This document shows positions 16,496-28,074 of a stretch of 64,000 nucleotides of DNA, piece after piece. Source of the DNA: Labedaea rhizosphaerae. Its GTDB lineage: Bacteria > Actinomycetota > Actinomycetes > Mycobacteriales > Pseudonocardiaceae. The notes below the pieces were generated by a model that did not search any database, was not told the DNA's origin, and was given only the letters and a program-made list of their open reading frames with translations. The position numbers and the translations under genes are program-made. The stretch lies in assembly GCF_004362825.1 (NCBI RefSeq), contig NZ_SNXZ01000003.1:658784-722783 (forward strand). Reading direction: 5' to 3'. The number at the start of each line of letters is the position of its first letter. Position 1 is the stretch's first letter.

Positions 16496-18511
16496 TCAGT
16501 CGTCGTTGCCTTGACCAGGCGTGGTCTTGGCCACCTGCATGAGGAATTCGATGTTCGTCCGCGTCTTGCGCAGCTGGGTGAGCAGCAGCTCGATGGCCTG
16601 CTGGCTCTCCAGGGCGTGCAGCACCCGGCGCAGCTTCACGGTGATCGCGAGCTCGTCCGGGGACAGCAGCAGCTCGTCCTTGCGCGTGCTCGACTGATCG
16701 ACGTCGACGGCCGGGAAGGTCCGCTTGTCGGCGATCTTGCGGTCGAGCTTGAGCTCGGCGTTGCCGGTGCCCTTGAACTCCTCGAAGATCACCGTGTCAC
16801 CCGCGGACCCGGTTTCCACCAGCGCCGTGGCGAAGATGGTCAGCGAGCCGCCGTCCTCGATGTTGCGTGCCGCGCCCAGGAACCGCTTCGGCGGGAACAG
16901 CGCCGTCGAGTCGACACCACCGGAGAGGATCCGGCCGGACGCCGGGGCCGCCAGGTTGTAGGCGCGGCCGAGGCGGGTGATCGAGTCGAGCAGCACGACC
17001 ACGTCGTGACCCATCTCCACCAGGCGCTTCGCGCGCTCGATGGAGAGTTCCGCGACGCTGGTGTGATCCGACGGCGGGCGGTCGAAGGTGGAGGCGATGA
17101 CCTCGCCCTTCACCGACCGCTGCATGTCGGTGACCTCTTCCGGCCGCTCGTCCACCAGCACCACCATGAGGTAGACCTCAGGGTTGTTGACGGAGATCGC
17201 GTTCGCGATCGACTGCAGCACGGAGGTCTTGCCGGCCTTCGGCGGCGACACGATGAGCGCGCGCTGCCCCTTGCCGACCGGCATCACCAGGTCGATGACG
17301 CGGGTGGTCAGGATGTGCGGCTCGGTCTCCAGGCGCAGCCGCTCATTGGGGTAGAGCGGGGTGAGCTTGGTGAACTCGGGACGCGCCTTGGCCTGCTCGG
17401 GGTCGAGGCCGTTGATGGTCTCGACGCGGACGAGCGGGTTGAACTTCTGCCGCTGCTGCTCCCCTTCGCGCGGCTGGCGGACCAGGCCGGTGATGGCGTC
17501 ACCACGGCGCAGGCCGTACTTGCGCACCAGCGAGAGCGAGACGTAGACGTCGTTCGGGCCGGCGAGGTACCCCGACGTGCGCACGAACGCGTAGTTGTCC
17601 AGCACGTCCAGCACACCGGCGACCGGCAGCAGGACGTCGTCCTCGCGGATCTCGGTGTCGCCACCGCCGCTGCTACCGCCCCCGTCGCCACGGCCACCAC
17701 GGCGCCTGCGGTCGCGGAACCGACGTCCGCGACGGCCACCGCGCTCGTCATCGTCGTCGTCCGGGCCGTTGTCCTGCTGGCGGTTGTCTTGCTGACGGTT
17801 GTCCTGGCGGCGGTTGTCCTGACGGTCCTGCCGGTCCTGGCGGTCCTGGCGATCCGGCCGGTTGTCCTGACGGTCCTGACGGTCCTGGCGCGTGTCCTGA
17901 CGACCGTTGTTGTCCTGGCGGTTGTTGCGCTCGCCGCGTTGCTGGCGCTCGCCTTGCTGGCGCTCACCCTGCTGACGTTCGCCCTGCTCAGGACGGTTGC
18001 GGGTGGTCGTCTCGGTCGCCTCGGGGCTGCCCGCGGGTCGTCCCGCGCGGCGCCGGCGCCGACCGCCGTCCTCGCCGTCACCCTTGTCGCCCGGCTCGGC
18101 CTTGTCCTCGGCGGGCTTCTCGGCCTTCACGGGCTTGTCGGCCTGCTCGACCTTCGCCTTGTCCTGCTTGGCCTTGACGGGCTTCTCCTCGGCCGGGCCC
18201 GCGTCGAGCGGCAGTGTCGCCGGGGCCTCGGCCTTCTTCTCGGCCTTCGCCTTCGACTCGCCCTTGGCCTCCTTCGCGCCGCCGGAGCCTTGACGCTCCT
18301 TGATGGCCGCGATCAGATCGCCCTTGCGCATCCCGGTGGTGCTGGAAATGCCCAGTTGAGCTGCGAGTTCCCGCAGTTCGGCCAAGACCATGCCGGACAG
18401 CCCCGCGCGTCGCTTGGGACCACCGTTGGTGGTCGGCTGACCGGTGTCCGCGGCAGGGTCCGCAGCGACTCCGGCAGCGACGTCGCTGCTCAACAGATCG
18501 GTGTTGCTCAC
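16496..18511 (-). CDS. rho: Transcription termination factor Rho
   Basis: RNA-dependent helicase that ends transcription. 671 residues, longer than the 420 of E. coli because of an actinobacterial N-terminal insert. Order: Rho_N domain ([14 protein letters not shown]), Lys/Glu/Ala-rich stretch, an Arg/Asp/Gln-rich repeat region at about 180-250 (RQDRQDN units), an RGG-like basic patch, cold-shock RNA-binding domain, then the ATPase with Walker [10 protein letters not shown] near 424. GTG 18511 has AGGAAGG upstream. The insert is expected to bind RNA or drive condensation; that is inference from related Rho proteins. Confidence 0.96.
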   Translation of the reverse strand: MSNTDLLSSDVAAGVAADPAADTGQPTTNGGPKRRAGLSGMVLAELRELAAQLGISSTTGMRKGDLIAAIKERQGSGGAKEAKGESKAKAEKKAEAPATLPLDAGPAEEKPVKAKQDKAKVEQADKPVKAEKPAEDKAEPGDKGDGEDGGRRRRRAGRPAGSPEATETTTRNRPEQGERQQGERQQGERQQRGERNNRQDNNGRQDTRQDRQDRQDNRPDRQDRQDRQDRQDNRRQDNRQQDNRQQDNGPDDDDDERGGRRGRRFRDRRRRGGRGDGGGSSGGGDTEIREDDVLLPVAGVLDVLDNYAFVRTSGYLAGPNDVYVSLSLVRKYGLRRGDAITGLVRQPREGEQQRQKFNPLVRVETINGLDPEQAKARPEFTKLTPLYPNERLRLETEPHILTTRVIDLVMPVGKGQRALIVSPPKAGKTSVLQSIANAISVNNPEVYLMVVLVDERPEEVTDMQRSVKGEVIASTFDRPPSDHTSVAELSIERAKRLVEMGHDVVVLLDSITRLGRAYNLAAPASGRILSGGVDSTALFPPKRFLGAARNIEDGGSLTIFATALVETGSAGDTVIFEEFKGTGNAELKLDRKIADKRTFPAVDVDQSSTRKDELLLSPDELAITVKLRRVLHALESQQAIELLLTQLRKTRTNIEFLMQVAKTTPGQGNDD
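17757..17995. repeat. Degenerate short tandem repeats inside rho
   Basis: Runs of 9- to 15-base units such as GGTCCTGACGGTCCTGGCG encode the RQDRQDN and RQQDN tracts on the minus strand, plus GGCGCTCGCCTTGCT units encoding GERQQ. These are prone to length change between strains. Confidence 0.7.
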
Positions 18512-19061
18512 TAATGTCCTTCCTGACCGGTCCGCGCCTCCAACGCGGCCCAGCGGACCGCCGTCCGGCGGAACGCGGGACGGCGTACGTGCCCGCTGGC
18601 GGAGCCCAGTCACGGCGTCGGCCATGGTTTTGGCCAGCCGGACGACTCGGTCGCCTACACGGAGCATCTCGGTCACCACAACCATCGGGATCCACCGACA
18701 TGGACTCGGACCGATGCGGCCGAGCCAACATCTCAGCAGCGGATGCGACCCGGAAAAGAATCCCCGGGAACGACACCGGCGCCCGAAGCGCGCGGTGACT
18801 GAACGACCCCGAGGGTAGACGGCCACAGGATCGGTTGCAAGAACCGCCCCCTTGGCGTGGCGACACTATGCACAACCATTCCCACCTCGGCTTTGTTCCT
18901 CGGCGCCGTACCTCATCTTCACCCGATCCAGCGATCGAACACCCGTTCGACCCGTGGCAGGATGGACCCATGCCGTACAAAACGCGAACACCGTTGCCCT
19001 GCAACCGAATCCGCTCGACGAGAGGGTTCTGCGCCCTGGTCGCCGACCCTTGATCGCGGCC
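18512..19061. other. Long rho leader and rho-thrB intergenic region
   Basis: No supported gene in 550 bases. On the minus strand TTGCAA (18835-18840) and TACCCT (complement of 18812-18817) are 17 bases apart, a good vegetative promoter for rho. It would start near 18805 and give rho a leader of about 295 bases, long enough for autoregulation. The remainder up to the thrB stop shows nothing clear. Confidence 0.55.
18812..18840 (-). promoter_or_regulatory. Putative rho promoter
   Basis: -35 TTGCAA, 17-base spacer, -10 TACCCT on the minus strand, about 295 bases before the rho GTG. Both hexamers match the primary sigma consensus well for this GC content. Confidence 0.55.
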
Positions 19062-19934
19062 CTAGTCGCAGCGGACGCCGGTCCGGTCGACCGGCAGTTC
19101 GAGCACCCGGTAGTCCGCGGTGTCGACTCCAGGCGGCAAAGTGCCGTCGGACGTGAAAGCGAACACAGTCGGCCCCGCACCGGACACCGTCGCCGGGACA
19201 CCCGCGTCCCGCAGCTCCCGCACGAGCCGCATCGTGTCCGGCCAAGCCTGCTCCCGGTAGTCCTGGTGCAGCCTGTCCTGTGTGGCCGGTAGCAGCAGGT
19301 CGGGCCGGGTCGTGATGGCCTGCACCGCGAGCGCGCACCGCGCCGCGGCGAAGGCGGCGTCCACGTGCGGCACGCGTTCGGGCAGCAAGCCGCGCGTGGT
19401 GGCCGTGGCCGACGGGTGCTCGGGGATGCACACGACCGGCCGGACCGACTCGTGCGGTTCCAGCCGGAGCGCCTCGAACTGCTCGTTGTCCTGCCACGCA
19501 AGCACAAGGCCGCCGAAGAGGCTCGCGGCCACGTTGTCCGCGTGCCCCTCGAACCGCGCGGCGAGCTGCAACGCGCCCGGCTCCTTGCGCGCGTCCAGCC
19601 CGGCCAGCGCATAGGCGGCCGCCACCCCGGCGACGATCGCGGCGGCCGACGAGCCGAGCCCGCGTGCGTGCGGGATGGCGTTCGCGCACCGCACGGTCAG
19701 CCCGGGCACCGCCATCCCGAGCTGCGCGGCGCCCGCGAGCACCGCCCGCACGACCAGATGTCCCTCGTCCAACGCAACCTCGGAGGCACCCTCGCCATGG
19801 ACCTCGATCCGCAACCCCTCGTCCGCGGTCGCCACCTCGACCTCGTCGTAGAGCCCCAGCGCGAGCCCCAGCGCGTCGAAACCGGACCCCAAGTTGGCCG
19901 TAGACGCAGGCACCCGAACCCGCACCACAGTCAT
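19062..19934 (-). CDS. thrB: Homoserine kinase
   Basis: GHMP kinase that phosphorylates homoserine on the way to threonine. 290 residues. [18 protein letters not shown] near the start and the phosphate-binding [12 protein letters not shown] at about 88-98 are family marks. ATG 19934 has GGTGG upstream; a GTG at 19949 is possible. Last gene of the lysA-hom-thrC run, but separated from thrC by an unknown gene. Confidence 0.95.
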   Translation of the reverse strand: MTVVRVRVPASTANLGSGFDALGLALGLYDEVEVATADEGLRIEVHGEGASEVALDEGHLVVRAVLAGAAQLGMAVPGLTVRCANAIPHARGLGSSAAAIVAGVAAAYALAGLDARKEPGALQLAARFEGHADNVAASLFGGLVLAWQDNEQFEALRLEPHESVRPVVCIPEHPSATATTRGLLPERVPHVDAAFAAARCALAVQAITTRPDLLLPATQDRLHQDYREQAWPDTMRLVRELRDAGVPATVSGAGPTVFAFTSDGTLPPGVDTADYRVLELPVDRTGVRCD

Positions 19935-20181
19935 GCCACCACCGTTCACCAGGTGTTCGTCATCGGCCCACACCCAACCACCTGGTCCCGGGTTTCGCCG
20001 CCCCCGTTCCACCCACCGGACCACGCGACGGCCAGAACCGATCGGTTGGGTTCACGGCCAGAGCCACCTACGTTGCGTCCCTCCCAGCACCGGCAGACCG
20101 GCGCGGCTCAGCGGCACCCGTCAAACCAAGCAACCGCCGAAGCCGAAATCCCGGCGCACAACGATCAAGCGGGCAGCGAAA

Positions 20182-20769
20182 TCAGGCGGGCCACTCGTCG
20201 CCGGTCGAAGAACCGAGCTCCGCGCGCCGGGTGGCGACCAGGTCGGCGCAGGACCGCTCGTCCGCCGCCACTCCGTCCAGGGCCGCCTGCCGCGCGTCGT
20301 CAACCTCGGAACCGAACCGGGCGACCACCGACCACGGCAACCCCGTGACCGCATCGACCGAATCGGAGGACCGCAACCACGACACGATCAGATCCCGGCG
20401 CGCGAGGTCGACCTCGACGAAGCGAGGATTCGCGTCCGCCGCCCCGGCCCGCTTCGCCACGGTGATCAGCTCGACCCACAGGTCGTCATCGCTGGGCGGG
20501 CGGTTGGCCAGCACGGTCAGCCGGCCGAGCAGGCCGCCGTGCGCACCGAGCTGGAGTTCGCCGCTGGCCACCCACTCCGTCAGGGCGGACTCGACCGCGA
20601 CGGCGTCCACTGCGGGCTGACCCTCGCGCAGCGACGCGTCCTCGGCCCGCCACGACTCGAGCGGCAGCCGGCCCGACCAGGCCTGGCGCTGCAGGAAGAG
20701 CAGGTGGTCCAGCACCTCGACCGGCCAGCCCCACAGCTGGTCCGCCTCGACGGCTTCCGCCAAGTCCAT
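20182..20769 (-). CDS. Hypothetical protein between thrC and thrB
   Basis: 195 residues, acidic, mostly helical, no membrane segment, signal or known motif. Start ATG 20769 lies 17 bases after the thrC stop; no strong ribosome site. Content includes DQLWGWPVEVLDHLLF near the N-terminus and a repeated pattern of Asp/Glu/Ala-rich helices. In Mycobacterium thrC and thrB are adjacent, so this gene is an addition. It may belong to the same transcript. I do not recognise it. Confidence 0.65.
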   Translation of the reverse strand: MDLAEAVEADQLWGWPVEVLDHLLFLQRQAWSGRLPLESWRAEDASLREGQPAVDAVAVESALTEWVASGELQLGAHGGLLGRLTVLANRPPSDDDLWVELITVAKRAGAADANPRFVEVDLARRDLIVSWLRSSDSVDAVTGLPWSVVARFGSEVDDARQAALDGVAADERSCADLVATRRAELGSSTGDEWPA

Positions 20770-20786
20770 ATCAGCCCCGTTCCATG

Positions 20787-21842
20787 TCAGGCCAACTCCA
20801 ATGCCGCGGCCACGGCGGTCGGGTCCACGGGCACCGGCTCCACTTCGGCCAGGCCCTGCAACGCGGTGTCGGGATCCTTCAGCCCGTGCCCGGTCACCGT
20901 GCACACGACGACGGACCCGGCCGGCAGCCGGCCATCGGCGGCCACCGCCAGCAGGCCGGCGACGCTCGTCGCGGACGCGGGCTCGACGAAGACGCCCTCA
21001 CGGCTCGACAACAACCGGTAGGCCGCCAGGATCTGCTCGTCGGTGACGGCTTCGAACAAGCCACCCGACTCGTCGCGGGCGGTCACCGCACCGGCCCACG
21101 ACGCCGGGTTGCCCACCCGGATCGCGGTCGCGATGGTCTCCGGCTCGCTCACCGGCTCCCCGCGCACCAACGGTGCCGCACCCGCTGCTTGAAAACCGAA
21201 CATGCGTGGCGTCGAGGCCACGACGCCGTCCGCGGCGTACTCCTGGTACCCGCGCCAGTAAGCCGTGATGTTGCCCGCGTTGCCGACGGGCAGGCAGTGC
21301 ACGTCCGGCGCCCGGCTGAGCACGTCGCAGACCTCCCACGCGGCGGTCTTCTGGCCGAGCAACCGGATCGGGTTGACCGAGTTGACCAGTTCGATCGGGT
21401 ACTGCGCGGCGGTCTTGCTCGCGAGCTCCAGGCAGTCGTCGAAGTTGCCGTCGATCTGCAGGATCCGGGCGCCGTGGGCCACGGCCTGGGCCAGCTTGCC
21501 GAGCGCGATCTTGCCGCGCGGGACCAGCACGGCCGCGGTCAGCCCGGCGCGGGCGGCGTAGGCGGCGGCCGACGCGGACGTGTTGCCCGTCGACGCGCAG
21601 ATCACCGCCTCCATGCCGTTGGCCTTGGCGTAGGTCATGGCCCCGGTCATGCCGCGGTCCTTGAACGAGCCGGTCGGGTTCATGCCCTCGACCTTGAGGT
21701 GCACCTGGCACCCGGTCAGCTCCGACAGGTGCGACGCGGGCAGCAACGGCGTGTTGCCCTCGCCGAGGGTCACGATCTGCGCGCCCGCGGGCAGCGGAAT
21801 CCGGGCGGCGTAGGCGGTGAGGATCCCCGGCCAGCCGGTCAT
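20787..21842 (-). CDS. thrC: Threonine synthase
   Basis: PLP enzyme that converts O-phosphohomoserine to threonine. 351 residues. The PLP lysine is Lys61 in [11 protein letters not shown]; the phosphate cradle is [19 protein letters not shown] follows the family. Overlaps the hom stop by four bases (ATGA at 21839-21842), so it is coupled to hom. Confidence 0.97.
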   Translation of the reverse strand: MTGWPGILTAYAARIPLPAGAQIVTLGEGNTPLLPASHLSELTGCQVHLKVEGMNPTGSFKDRGMTGAMTYAKANGMEAVICASTGNTSASAAAYAARAGLTAAVLVPRGKIALGKLAQAVAHGARILQIDGNFDDCLELASKTAAQYPIELVNSVNPIRLLGQKTAAWEVCDVLSRAPDVHCLPVGNAGNITAYWRGYQEYAADGVVASTPRMFGFQAAGAAPLVRGEPVSEPETIATAIRVGNPASWAGAVTARDESGGLFEAVTDEQILAAYRLLSSREGVFVEPASATSVAGLLAVAADGRLPAGSVVVCTVTGHGLKDPDTALQGLAEVEPVPVDPTAVAAALELA

Positions 21843-23137
21843 GACTCCTCGCCTTCCACCCGCATCACGCTGACGACGTCGTGCACCACCGGCAACCCGG
21901 CGATCTTGTCCACTGTGGAACGCAAGGCGGCCTCCGGGGCCGAGTGGGTCACGATGACCAGGCTCGCGTCACGGCGCCTGCCTTCCTGGCGCACGGCGGC
22001 GATGCTCACGTCGTGCTCGGCGAACACACTGGCCACTGTGGACAGCACGCCGGCCCGGTCGGCCACGTCGAGGCTCACGTGGTAGCGGGTCGAGGCCTGG
22101 TCGATGGTGCGCACGGGCAGCGCGGCGTACGCGGACTCGCGCGGTCCGTGGCCGCCGCCGACCAGGTTGCGGGCCACCGCGACCAGGTCGCCGAGCACCG
22201 CGCTCGCGGTCGGTGCGCCACCGGCGCCCTGGCCGTAGAACATGAGCTGGCCCGCGGCATCGGCCTCGACGAACACGGCGTTGAACGCGCCGCCGACGGT
22301 GGCCAGCGGGTGGCTGCGCGGGATCATGGCCGGGTGCACCCGCACGGCGACGCTCTCCGCGCCGTCCTCGCCGGTGACCCGCTCGCAGATGGCCAGCAGC
22401 TTGATCGTGCGGTTGAGCCCGCGGGCCGCCGCGATGTCGGTCGGCGTGACCGAGGTGATGCCCTCGCGGTACACGTCGGTGGCCGTGACCCGGGTGTGGA
22501 ACGACAGGGACGCCAGGATCGCGGCCTTCGACGCGGCGTCGTAGCCCTCGACGTCGGCGGTCGGGTCGGCCTCGGCGTAGCCCAGCCGGGACGCCTCGTC
22601 CAGGGTCTCGGCGTACCCGGCGCCGGTCTCGTCCATGGCGGACAGGATGAAGTTGGTGGTGCCGTTGACGATCCCCATCACCTTGGTGATCCGGTCGCCG
22701 GCGAGCGACTCGCGCAGCGGTCGCAGCAACGGGATCGCCCCGGCCACGGCGGCCTCGAAGAAGAGGTCGGCGCCGGAGGCGTCCGCGGCGGCGAATAGGT
22801 CGGCGGCGCTCTCGGCGAGCAACGCCTTGTTGGCGGTGACCACGGACTTGCCCGCGGTCAGCGCGTCCAGCAGCAGCCCGCGCACCGGGTCCAGGCCGCC
22901 GATCACCTCGACCACGACGTCCACATCGGACGCCACGAGGGCGGCCGCGTCGGTGGTGAGCAGGTGGGCCGGCACATCGGGGTGCTTGTTGGGCCGGCGC
23001 ACCGCGACCCCGGTCAGCTCGATCGGGGCACCGACGCGGGCGGCGAGGTCGTCCGCCTGCTGGGTCAGCAGCCGGATCACCTCCGTGCCGACGGTGCCGC
23101 AGCCGAGCAGGGCGACCCGGATCGGGCGGTGACTCAT
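21839..23137 (-). CDS. hom: Homoserine dehydrogenase
   Basis: Reduces aspartate semialdehyde to homoserine, the branch point to Thr and Met. 432 residues: NAD(P) motif GCGTVG at 12-17, VTANKALLA, catalytic-domain segment [13 protein letters not shown], and a C-terminal ACT domain (about 350-430; [20 protein letters not shown]) for threonine feedback. The ATG at 23137 overlaps the lysA stop by four bases. Confidence 0.97.
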   Translation of the reverse strand: MSHRPIRVALLGCGTVGTEVIRLLTQQADDLAARVGAPIELTGVAVRRPNKHPDVPAHLLTTDAAALVASDVDVVVEVIGGLDPVRGLLLDALTAGKSVVTANKALLAESAADLFAAADASGADLFFEAAVAGAIPLLRPLRESLAGDRITKVMGIVNGTTNFILSAMDETGAGYAETLDEASRLGYAEADPTADVEGYDAASKAAILASLSFHTRVTATDVYREGITSVTPTDIAAARGLNRTIKLLAICERVTGEDGAESVAVRVHPAMIPRSHPLATVGGAFNAVFVEADAAGQLMFYGQGAGGAPTASAVLGDLVAVARNLVGGGHGPRESAYAALPVRTIDQASTRYHVSLDVADRAGVLSTVASVFAEHDVSIAAVRQEGRRRDASLVIVTHSAPEAALRSTVDKIAGLPVVHDVVSVMRVEGEES

Positions 23138-24561
23138 TCCACCTCCAGGCGCAACATGTCCTCGACGGTTTCCCGGCGCAGCAGCGTGCGGGCGGCGCCG
23201 TCGCGCACGGCGACCACCGGCGGGCGCGGCAACCGGTTGTAGTTGCTGGCCATCGCGTAGCAGTACGCGCCGGTGGCGGCGACCGCGATCAGGTCGCCGG
23301 GGGCGAGGTTCGCGGGCAGCCAGCAGTCGCGGACGACCACGTCGCCGGACTCGCAGTGCTTGCCGACCACGCGGCACAGCACCGGCTCGGTGTCGCGCTC
23401 GCCGTCGCCGGCCGAGCGGGACACCAGGCGGCAGTCGTACACCGCGTCGTACAAGGCCGTGCGGATGTTGTCGCTCATCCCGCCGTCGACGCTGACGTAG
23501 CGGCGGGCGCCGTGCTGGCCGAGCGTGAGGTCCTTGATGGTGCCGACCTCGTAGAGGGTGATCATGCCGGGGCCGACGATGGCGCGGCCCGGTTCGACGG
23601 CCACCTTCGGCTGCGCGAGCCCGGCCAGCTCGCACTCGCGAGCCACGATCTCGTGCAGCTGCTTGGCCAGCCGCGCGGGCGAGGGCGGGTCGTCGTCGGG
23701 GGTGTAGGCGATGCCCATGCCGCCGCCGAGGTCCACAACGGACAGTTTGGCCAGTGCCTCGGCACCGTGCTCTTCCTTGAGCGCGGCCAGCAGGCCGACC
23801 ACGCGGTGCGCGGCGATCTCGAAGCCGTCGGCGTCGAAGATCTGCGAGCCGATGTGGCTGTGCAGGCCGATCAGCTCGAGCGAGCCGGACTTCAGCACCC
23901 GGCGGGCGGCCTCGGCCGCGTCGCCGGAGGCCAGCGAGAAGCCGAACTTCTGGTCCTCGTGCGCGGTCGCGATGAACTCGTGGGTGTGCGCCTCGACGCC
24001 GACCGTCACGCGGATGAGCACCTGCTGCACGACGCCGCGCTCGGCGGCGCAGTGTTCGAGCCGGGCGATCTCGTGGAACGAGTCGAGCACCACCGTGCCC
24101 ACGCCCGCGGCCACCGCCTCGTCCAGCTCGGCGACCGACTTGTTGTTGCCGTGCAAGGTGATCCGCTCGGGCGGGAACCCGGCACGCAGCGCCACGGCGA
24201 GCTCGCCGCCACTGCACACGTCCAGGCTCAGGCCCTCCTGGGCGACCCAGCGGGCGACCTCGACGGACAGGAACGCCTTCGACGCGTAGTGCACGAGCGC
24301 CGGGTCGCCGAACGCCTCGGCGTGCTCGCGGCAGCGTGCGCGGAAGTCCTGCTCGTCGAGCACGAACAACGGCGTGCCGTGCTCGGCGACCAGCTCGCGG
24401 ACGTCCACATCGGACACCCGCAGCGCGCCGTCGGCACCACGGCCGGCGTTGCGCGGCCACACGGCGGGGTGCAGCAGGTCGAGATCCTCCGGCGGCAGGC
24501 CCGCGGTGTTGCCGGGCGCGACGACGTCGGCGTGCCGTGGGCCGGCCGGGTGTGCCCTCAT
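23134..24561 (-). CDS. lysA: Diaminopimelate decarboxylase
   Basis: PLP enzyme for the last step of lysine synthesis. 475 residues, with the extended actinobacterial N-terminus. PLP lysine Lys95 in [15 protein letters not shown] for phosphate, EPGRAIVG, and the active-site Cys in GKHCESGD. Six bases from the argS stop, so argS-lysA-hom-thrC form one transcript as in other actinobacteria. Confidence 0.97.
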   Translation of the reverse strand: MRAHPAGPRHADVVAPGNTAGLPPEDLDLLHPAVWPRNAGRGADGALRVSDVDVRELVAEHGTPLFVLDEQDFRARCREHAEAFGDPALVHYASKAFLSVEVARWVAQEGLSLDVCSGGELAVALRAGFPPERITLHGNNKSVAELDEAVAAGVGTVVLDSFHEIARLEHCAAERGVVQQVLIRVTVGVEAHTHEFIATAHEDQKFGFSLASGDAAEAARRVLKSGSLELIGLHSHIGSQIFDADGFEIAAHRVVGLLAALKEEHGAEALAKLSVVDLGGGMGIAYTPDDDPPSPARLAKQLHEIVARECELAGLAQPKVAVEPGRAIVGPGMITLYEVGTIKDLTLGQHGARRYVSVDGGMSDNIRTALYDAVYDCRLVSRSAGDGERDTEPVLCRVVGKHCESGDVVVRDCWLPANLAPGDLIAVAATGAYCYAMASNYNRLPRPPVVAVRDGAARTLLRRETVEDMLRLEVE

Positions 24562-24567
24562 GGTCCG

Positions 24568-26232
24568 TTACATCCGTTCTGGTGCGGTGACGCCGAGCAG
24601 CGCCAGGCCGTTGGCCAGCACCTGGCGCGCGGCCATGCACAGTGCGAGGCGCGCCACGGTCAGCGGCGTCGGCTGCTCGTCACCCTGGGGAAGCACCCGG
24701 CACGAGTCGTAGAACTTGTGGTAGGCACTCGCCATGTCTTCCAGGTAGCGGGCCACCCGGTGCGGTTCGCGCAACTCGGCGGCGGTGCGCACGACGCGGC
24801 CGAACTCGCCGATCGTGCGGATCAGGTCACCCTCGCGGTCGTGGGTGAGCAGGCCGACCGCGATCTCCGTGCTGTCGGTGGGCACGGTGATGCCGAGGTC
24901 GGCGGCGTTGCGCGCGAGCGAGCACAGCCGCGCGTGCGCGTACTGCACGTAGAACACCGGGTTGTCGTTGCTCCGCTTGCGCAGCAGGTCGAGGTCGATG
25001 TCCAGCGTCGAGTCCGCGCTGGAACGCACCAGGGAGTAGCGGGCGGCGTCCACGCCCACCGCGTCCACCAGGTCCTCCATGGTGATCACGGTGCCCGCGC
25101 GCTTGCTCATCCGCACCGGCTTGCCGTCGCTGACCAGGTTGACCAGCTGGCCGATCAGCACCTCGACGGCGTCGGGGTCGTCGTCGAGGGCGGCGGCCGC
25201 GGCCTTGAGCCGGGCGATGTAACCGTGGTGGTCGGCGCCGAGCATGTAGATGCAGAGGTCGAAGCCGCGGGCCCGCTTGTCGCGGAAGTAGGCGATGTCC
25301 CCGGCGATGTAGGCCGGGGCGCCGTCGCTCTTGATGACGACGCGGTCCTTGTCGTCGCCGAACTCGGTGCTGCGCAACCACCACGCGCCGTCGGCGAGGT
25401 AGAGGTGGCCCTTGGCCTTCAGGTCCTCGACGACCTCGCTGACCACGCCGGAGCTGTGCAGCGAGTCCTCGTGGAAGAACACGTCGAAGTCGGTGCCGAA
25501 CTCGTGCAGCGCGCGCTTGATCTCGTCGAACATGAGGCCGACACCGAGGCGCCGGAACACCTCGTCGCGCTCGGCTTCCGGCAGCGACAACGCGTCCGGC
25601 TCGGACTTCATCACCTCGACGGCGATGTCGGAGAGGTACGCGCCCGCGTAGCCGTCCTCCGGCGCGGGCTCGCCCTTCGCGGCGGCGATCAAGGACCGGA
25701 CGAACCGGTCGATCTGCGCGCCCGCGTCGTTGAAGTAGTACTCGCGGGTCACCGCGGCGCCCTGCGCGGTCAGCACGCGGCCGAGCGCGTCGCCCACGGC
25801 GGCCCAGCGGGTGCCGCCCAGGTGGATCGGGCCGGTCGGGTTGGCCGAGACGAACTCGAGGTTGATCTTCCGTCCGGCCAGCAGGTCACCCGTGCCGTAG
25901 GCCGTGGTCGCGGCGAGCACGTCGCGCACGATCTCGCCCTGCGCGTCGGCGGCCAGGCGCAGGTTGATGAAGCCCGGCCCGGCGACCTCGGCGGTCGCGA
26001 CGTCGTCGGCCTGCGCGAGCGCCTCGGCCAGCCAGCCGGCGAGCTCGCGCGGCGCGACGCCCACTTTCTTCGCTACCTGCAGCGCGAGATTGGTGGCATA
26101 GTCGCCGTGCTCCGGGTTGCGGGGCCGCTCGACGGTGACCGTTTCCGGCACGGCGGTGTGATCCAGCTCTCGACTGGACAACACCCGCAGCGCGGTGGAA
26201 CGGACCAGGTCGGCGAGCACGGCTGGGGTCAC
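24568..26232 (-). CDS. argS: Arginyl-tRNA synthetase
   Basis: Charges tRNA-Arg. 554 residues, class I. Order: N-terminal additional domain, HIGH-like motif in [18 protein letters not shown]-like RMSKRAG, and C-terminal anticodon domain ([11 protein letters not shown] at the end). The GTG at 26232 is chosen by family N-terminus; the ribosome site is weak. First gene of the lysine/threonine operon and divergent from the DUF3105 gene. Confidence 0.96.
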   Translation of the reverse strand: MTPAVLADLVRSTALRVLSSRELDHTAVPETVTVERPRNPEHGDYATNLALQVAKKVGVAPRELAGWLAEALAQADDVATAEVAGPGFINLRLAADAQGEIVRDVLAATTAYGTGDLLAGRKINLEFVSANPTGPIHLGGTRWAAVGDALGRVLTAQGAAVTREYYFNDAGAQIDRFVRSLIAAAKGEPAPEDGYAGAYLSDIAVEVMKSEPDALSLPEAERDEVFRRLGVGLMFDEIKRALHEFGTDFDVFFHEDSLHSSGVVSEVVEDLKAKGHLYLADGAWWLRSTEFGDDKDRVVIKSDGAPAYIAGDIAYFRDKRARGFDLCIYMLGADHHGYIARLKAAAAALDDDPDAVEVLIGQLVNLVSDGKPVRMSKRAGTVITMEDLVDAVGVDAARYSLVRSSADSTLDIDLDLLRKRSNDNPVFYVQYAHARLCSLARNAADLGITVPTDSTEIAVGLLTHDREGDLIRTIGEFGRVVRTAAELREPHRVARYLEDMASAYHKFYDSCRVLPQGDEQPTPLTVARLALCMAARQVLANGLALLGVTAPERM

Positions 26233-26347
26233 CCGGGGAAGTCTAGGTAGCGCACGTCCGGCGCACGGCGCAGGCCCCTGGACGGAGTGCCTAGACTGCC
26301 CGACGGCCTGCGCGCTCGGGGCCCGGTCAGCACCAGGTGGCAACCGT

Positions 26348-26375
26348 TTGACAATGAGCAGACACCGCCTACTTA
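26348..26375 (+). promoter_or_regulatory. Putative promoter of the DUF3105-DUF305 pair
   Basis: TTGACA at 26348-26353 and TACTTA at 26370-26375 with a 16-base spacer, about 45 bases before the ATG at 26421. An almost perfect vegetative promoter in an otherwise GC-rich region. Confidence 0.6.
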
Positions 26376-26420
26376 AACTCAACAAGAGCACCCAGTAGCG
26401 AGACGAGGTCCGAGTCCGGC

Positions 26421-27305
26421 ATGGCCAGTGGGACTAAGAGCAACAAGACGCCCGCGAAGTCCGCGGCAAAATCCGGCAAGTCCGGCAAGGCGCGCCCGTC
26501 GGTCGTCGCGACCAAGCCGAAGCCGTGGGGCACGATCATCGCGGTCGTCGTCGTGGTCGCGCTCGCCGGCGTCGTGTTCGGCTACGCGTACAACAAGATC
26601 TCGGCGAAGAACGCGGCTCAGGCGGCGGTCGAGAAGTTCGTGCCGTCGGACACGAACAAGGACCCGTCGACGCAGATCCCCGGCGTGGTGGTCAAGCAGT
26701 ACCCCAACGGCCTGCACGTCAAGGCGAACCAGCGGGTGGCCTACGACCAGAGCCCGCCGTTCGGCGGCCCGCACGACCAGGCCTGGGCCGACTGCGAGGG
26801 CGTCGTCTACCCGACCGCCGTGCGTAGCGAGAACATGGTGCACGCGCTCGAGCACGGCACCGTGTGGATCGCCTACAACCCCGACCAGGTCAAGGGTGCC
26901 GACCTGGACAAGCTCAAGCTCAAGGTCGACGGCAAGCCGTTCATGATGCTGTCGCCGTACCCCGGGCTCGACCACCCGGTCTCGCTGCAGTCCTGGGGCC
27001 ACCAGCTCAAGGTCGACAAGGTCGACGACGAGCGCATCGACCAGTTCATCACCGCGTTGAACCAGAACAAGTACGAGTACCCCGAGGTCGGCGCGAGCTG
27101 CGGTTCGCTGGCCGCCGAGGGTCTGTTCGACCCGGCCAACCCGCCGAAGTTCGACCCGAGCAAGCCCGGCAAGGACGCCATCCCGATGAGCGGTGAGGGC
27201 GCGACCAACCAGGGTGCGGCCGAGTCGCAGGGCAAGGCGACCCCGACCGCTCCGGCCTCGGGCAAGTCCTCGGCCAAGACCACGACCACCAAGCCGTCGA
27301 GCTAG
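26421..27305 (+). CDS. DUF3105 membrane protein
   Basis: 294 residues. Lys/Ser-rich cytosolic N-terminus, one membrane helix (about 36-57), then an extracytoplasmic DUF3105 domain marked by [23 protein letters not shown] and [15 protein letters not shown], and a low-complexity Thr/Ser/Pro tail. The conserved His, Cys and Glu suggest metal binding, not proven. Paired with the DUF305 gene seven bases downstream, a common actinobacterial pair next to argS. Confidence 0.88.
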   Translation: MASGTKSNKTPAKSAAKSGKSGKARPSVVATKPKPWGTIIAVVVVVALAGVVFGYAYNKISAKNAAQAAVEKFVPSDTNKDPSTQIPGVVVKQYPNGLHVKANQRVAYDQSPPFGGPHDQAWADCEGVVYPTAVRSENMVHALEHGTVWIAYNPDQVKGADLDKLKLKVDGKPFMMLSPYPGLDHPVSLQSWGHQLKVDKVDDERIDQFITALNQNKYEYPEVGASCGSLAAEGLFDPANPPKFDPSKPGKDAIPMSGEGATNQGAAESQGKATPTAPASGKSSAKTTTTKPSS

Positions 27306-27311
27306 GCCGCC

Positions 27312-28073
27312 GTGGTCGAGCGGGAGATGGTGCACCCGGACGACGATGAGGTCGACGAGGTCGTCGAGGTCGTCGAGGAGCCGCAAGCCGCGGAAGACGA
27401 CGGTCACGGGGCGCCTTCGGCGCAACGGGCCCTCGTCTTCGCGGCGGCGGCGCTCGCGGTGCTGCTGGTCGGCGCGGCGATCGGGATGCTCATCACCCGC
27501 GCGACCATCGACGAGCCGTCGGTGCCCACCGCCGGTTCGGTGGACGTCGGTTTCGCACAGGACATGGCGGTGCACCACACCCAGGCCGTCACGATGGCGA
27601 CCATCGAGCTCGGCCGCTCGTCGGATCCCGAGGTGCGCAACCTCGCGTTCGACATCCAGACCAGCCAGCAGAACCAGGTCGGTCAGATGAACGGGTTCCT
27701 GGCGGTCTGGAACCAGCCGCTGTTCGGCTCCGGCACCTACATGAAGTGGATGGCCGGGCCGGCCGGGCACGGCGGCATGGGCGGGATGGACATGTCGGCC
27801 GACGGCGTCAAGAAGATGCCCGGCATGGCGACCACGGCCGAGCTCACCAAGCTGCGGACGCTGTCGGGCAAGGAGCTCGACGTCTACTTCCTGCAGCTGA
27901 TGATCCGCCACCACGAGGGCGGGGCCCCGATGGCCCAGTACGCCTTGGACCACGCCCAGACCGACGCGGTCCGCACGCTGGCGGACTCGATCATCAAAAC
28001 CCAGGGTGCCGAGGTCACGACCATGACCGAGATGCTCGCCGCACGGGGCGCCAAGCCGCTGCCCGCGCCCTGA
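27312..28073 (+). CDS. DUF305 metal-binding membrane protein
   Basis: 253 residues from a GTG. Acidic N-terminus, one membrane helix (about 40-62), then DUF305: QDMAVHHTQAVTMA, QLMIRHHEGGAPMA, and a Met/His/Gly-rich loop (HGGMGGMDM) between them. Some DUF305 proteins bind copper in the periplasm (CopM); the His/Met content supports a metal role here. Likely co-transcribed with the DUF3105 gene and convergent with the CDF exporter. Confidence 0.88.
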   Translation: MVEREMVHPDDDEVDEVVEVVEEPQAAEDDGHGAPSAQRALVFAAAALAVLLVGAAIGMLITRATIDEPSVPTAGSVDVGFAQDMAVHHTQAVTMATIELGRSSDPEVRNLAFDIQTSQQNQVGQMNGFLAVWNQPLFGSGTYMKWMAGPAGHGGMGGMDMSADGVKKMPGMATTAELTKLRTLSGKELDVYFLQLMIRHHEGGAPMAQYALDHAQTDAVRTLADSIIKTQGAEVTTMTEMLAARGAKPLPAP

Positions 28074-28074
28074 G

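Noticed and set aside
16511-18514. Plus-strand 667-residue open frame opposite rho
   Set aside because: Mirror frame of rho; Leu/Ala/Val runs come from the repeat DNA and no family motif is present.
23356-26250. Plus-strand 964-residue open frame opposite lysA and argS
   Set aside because: Antisense shadow; argS and lysA are supported by motifs and operon overlaps.
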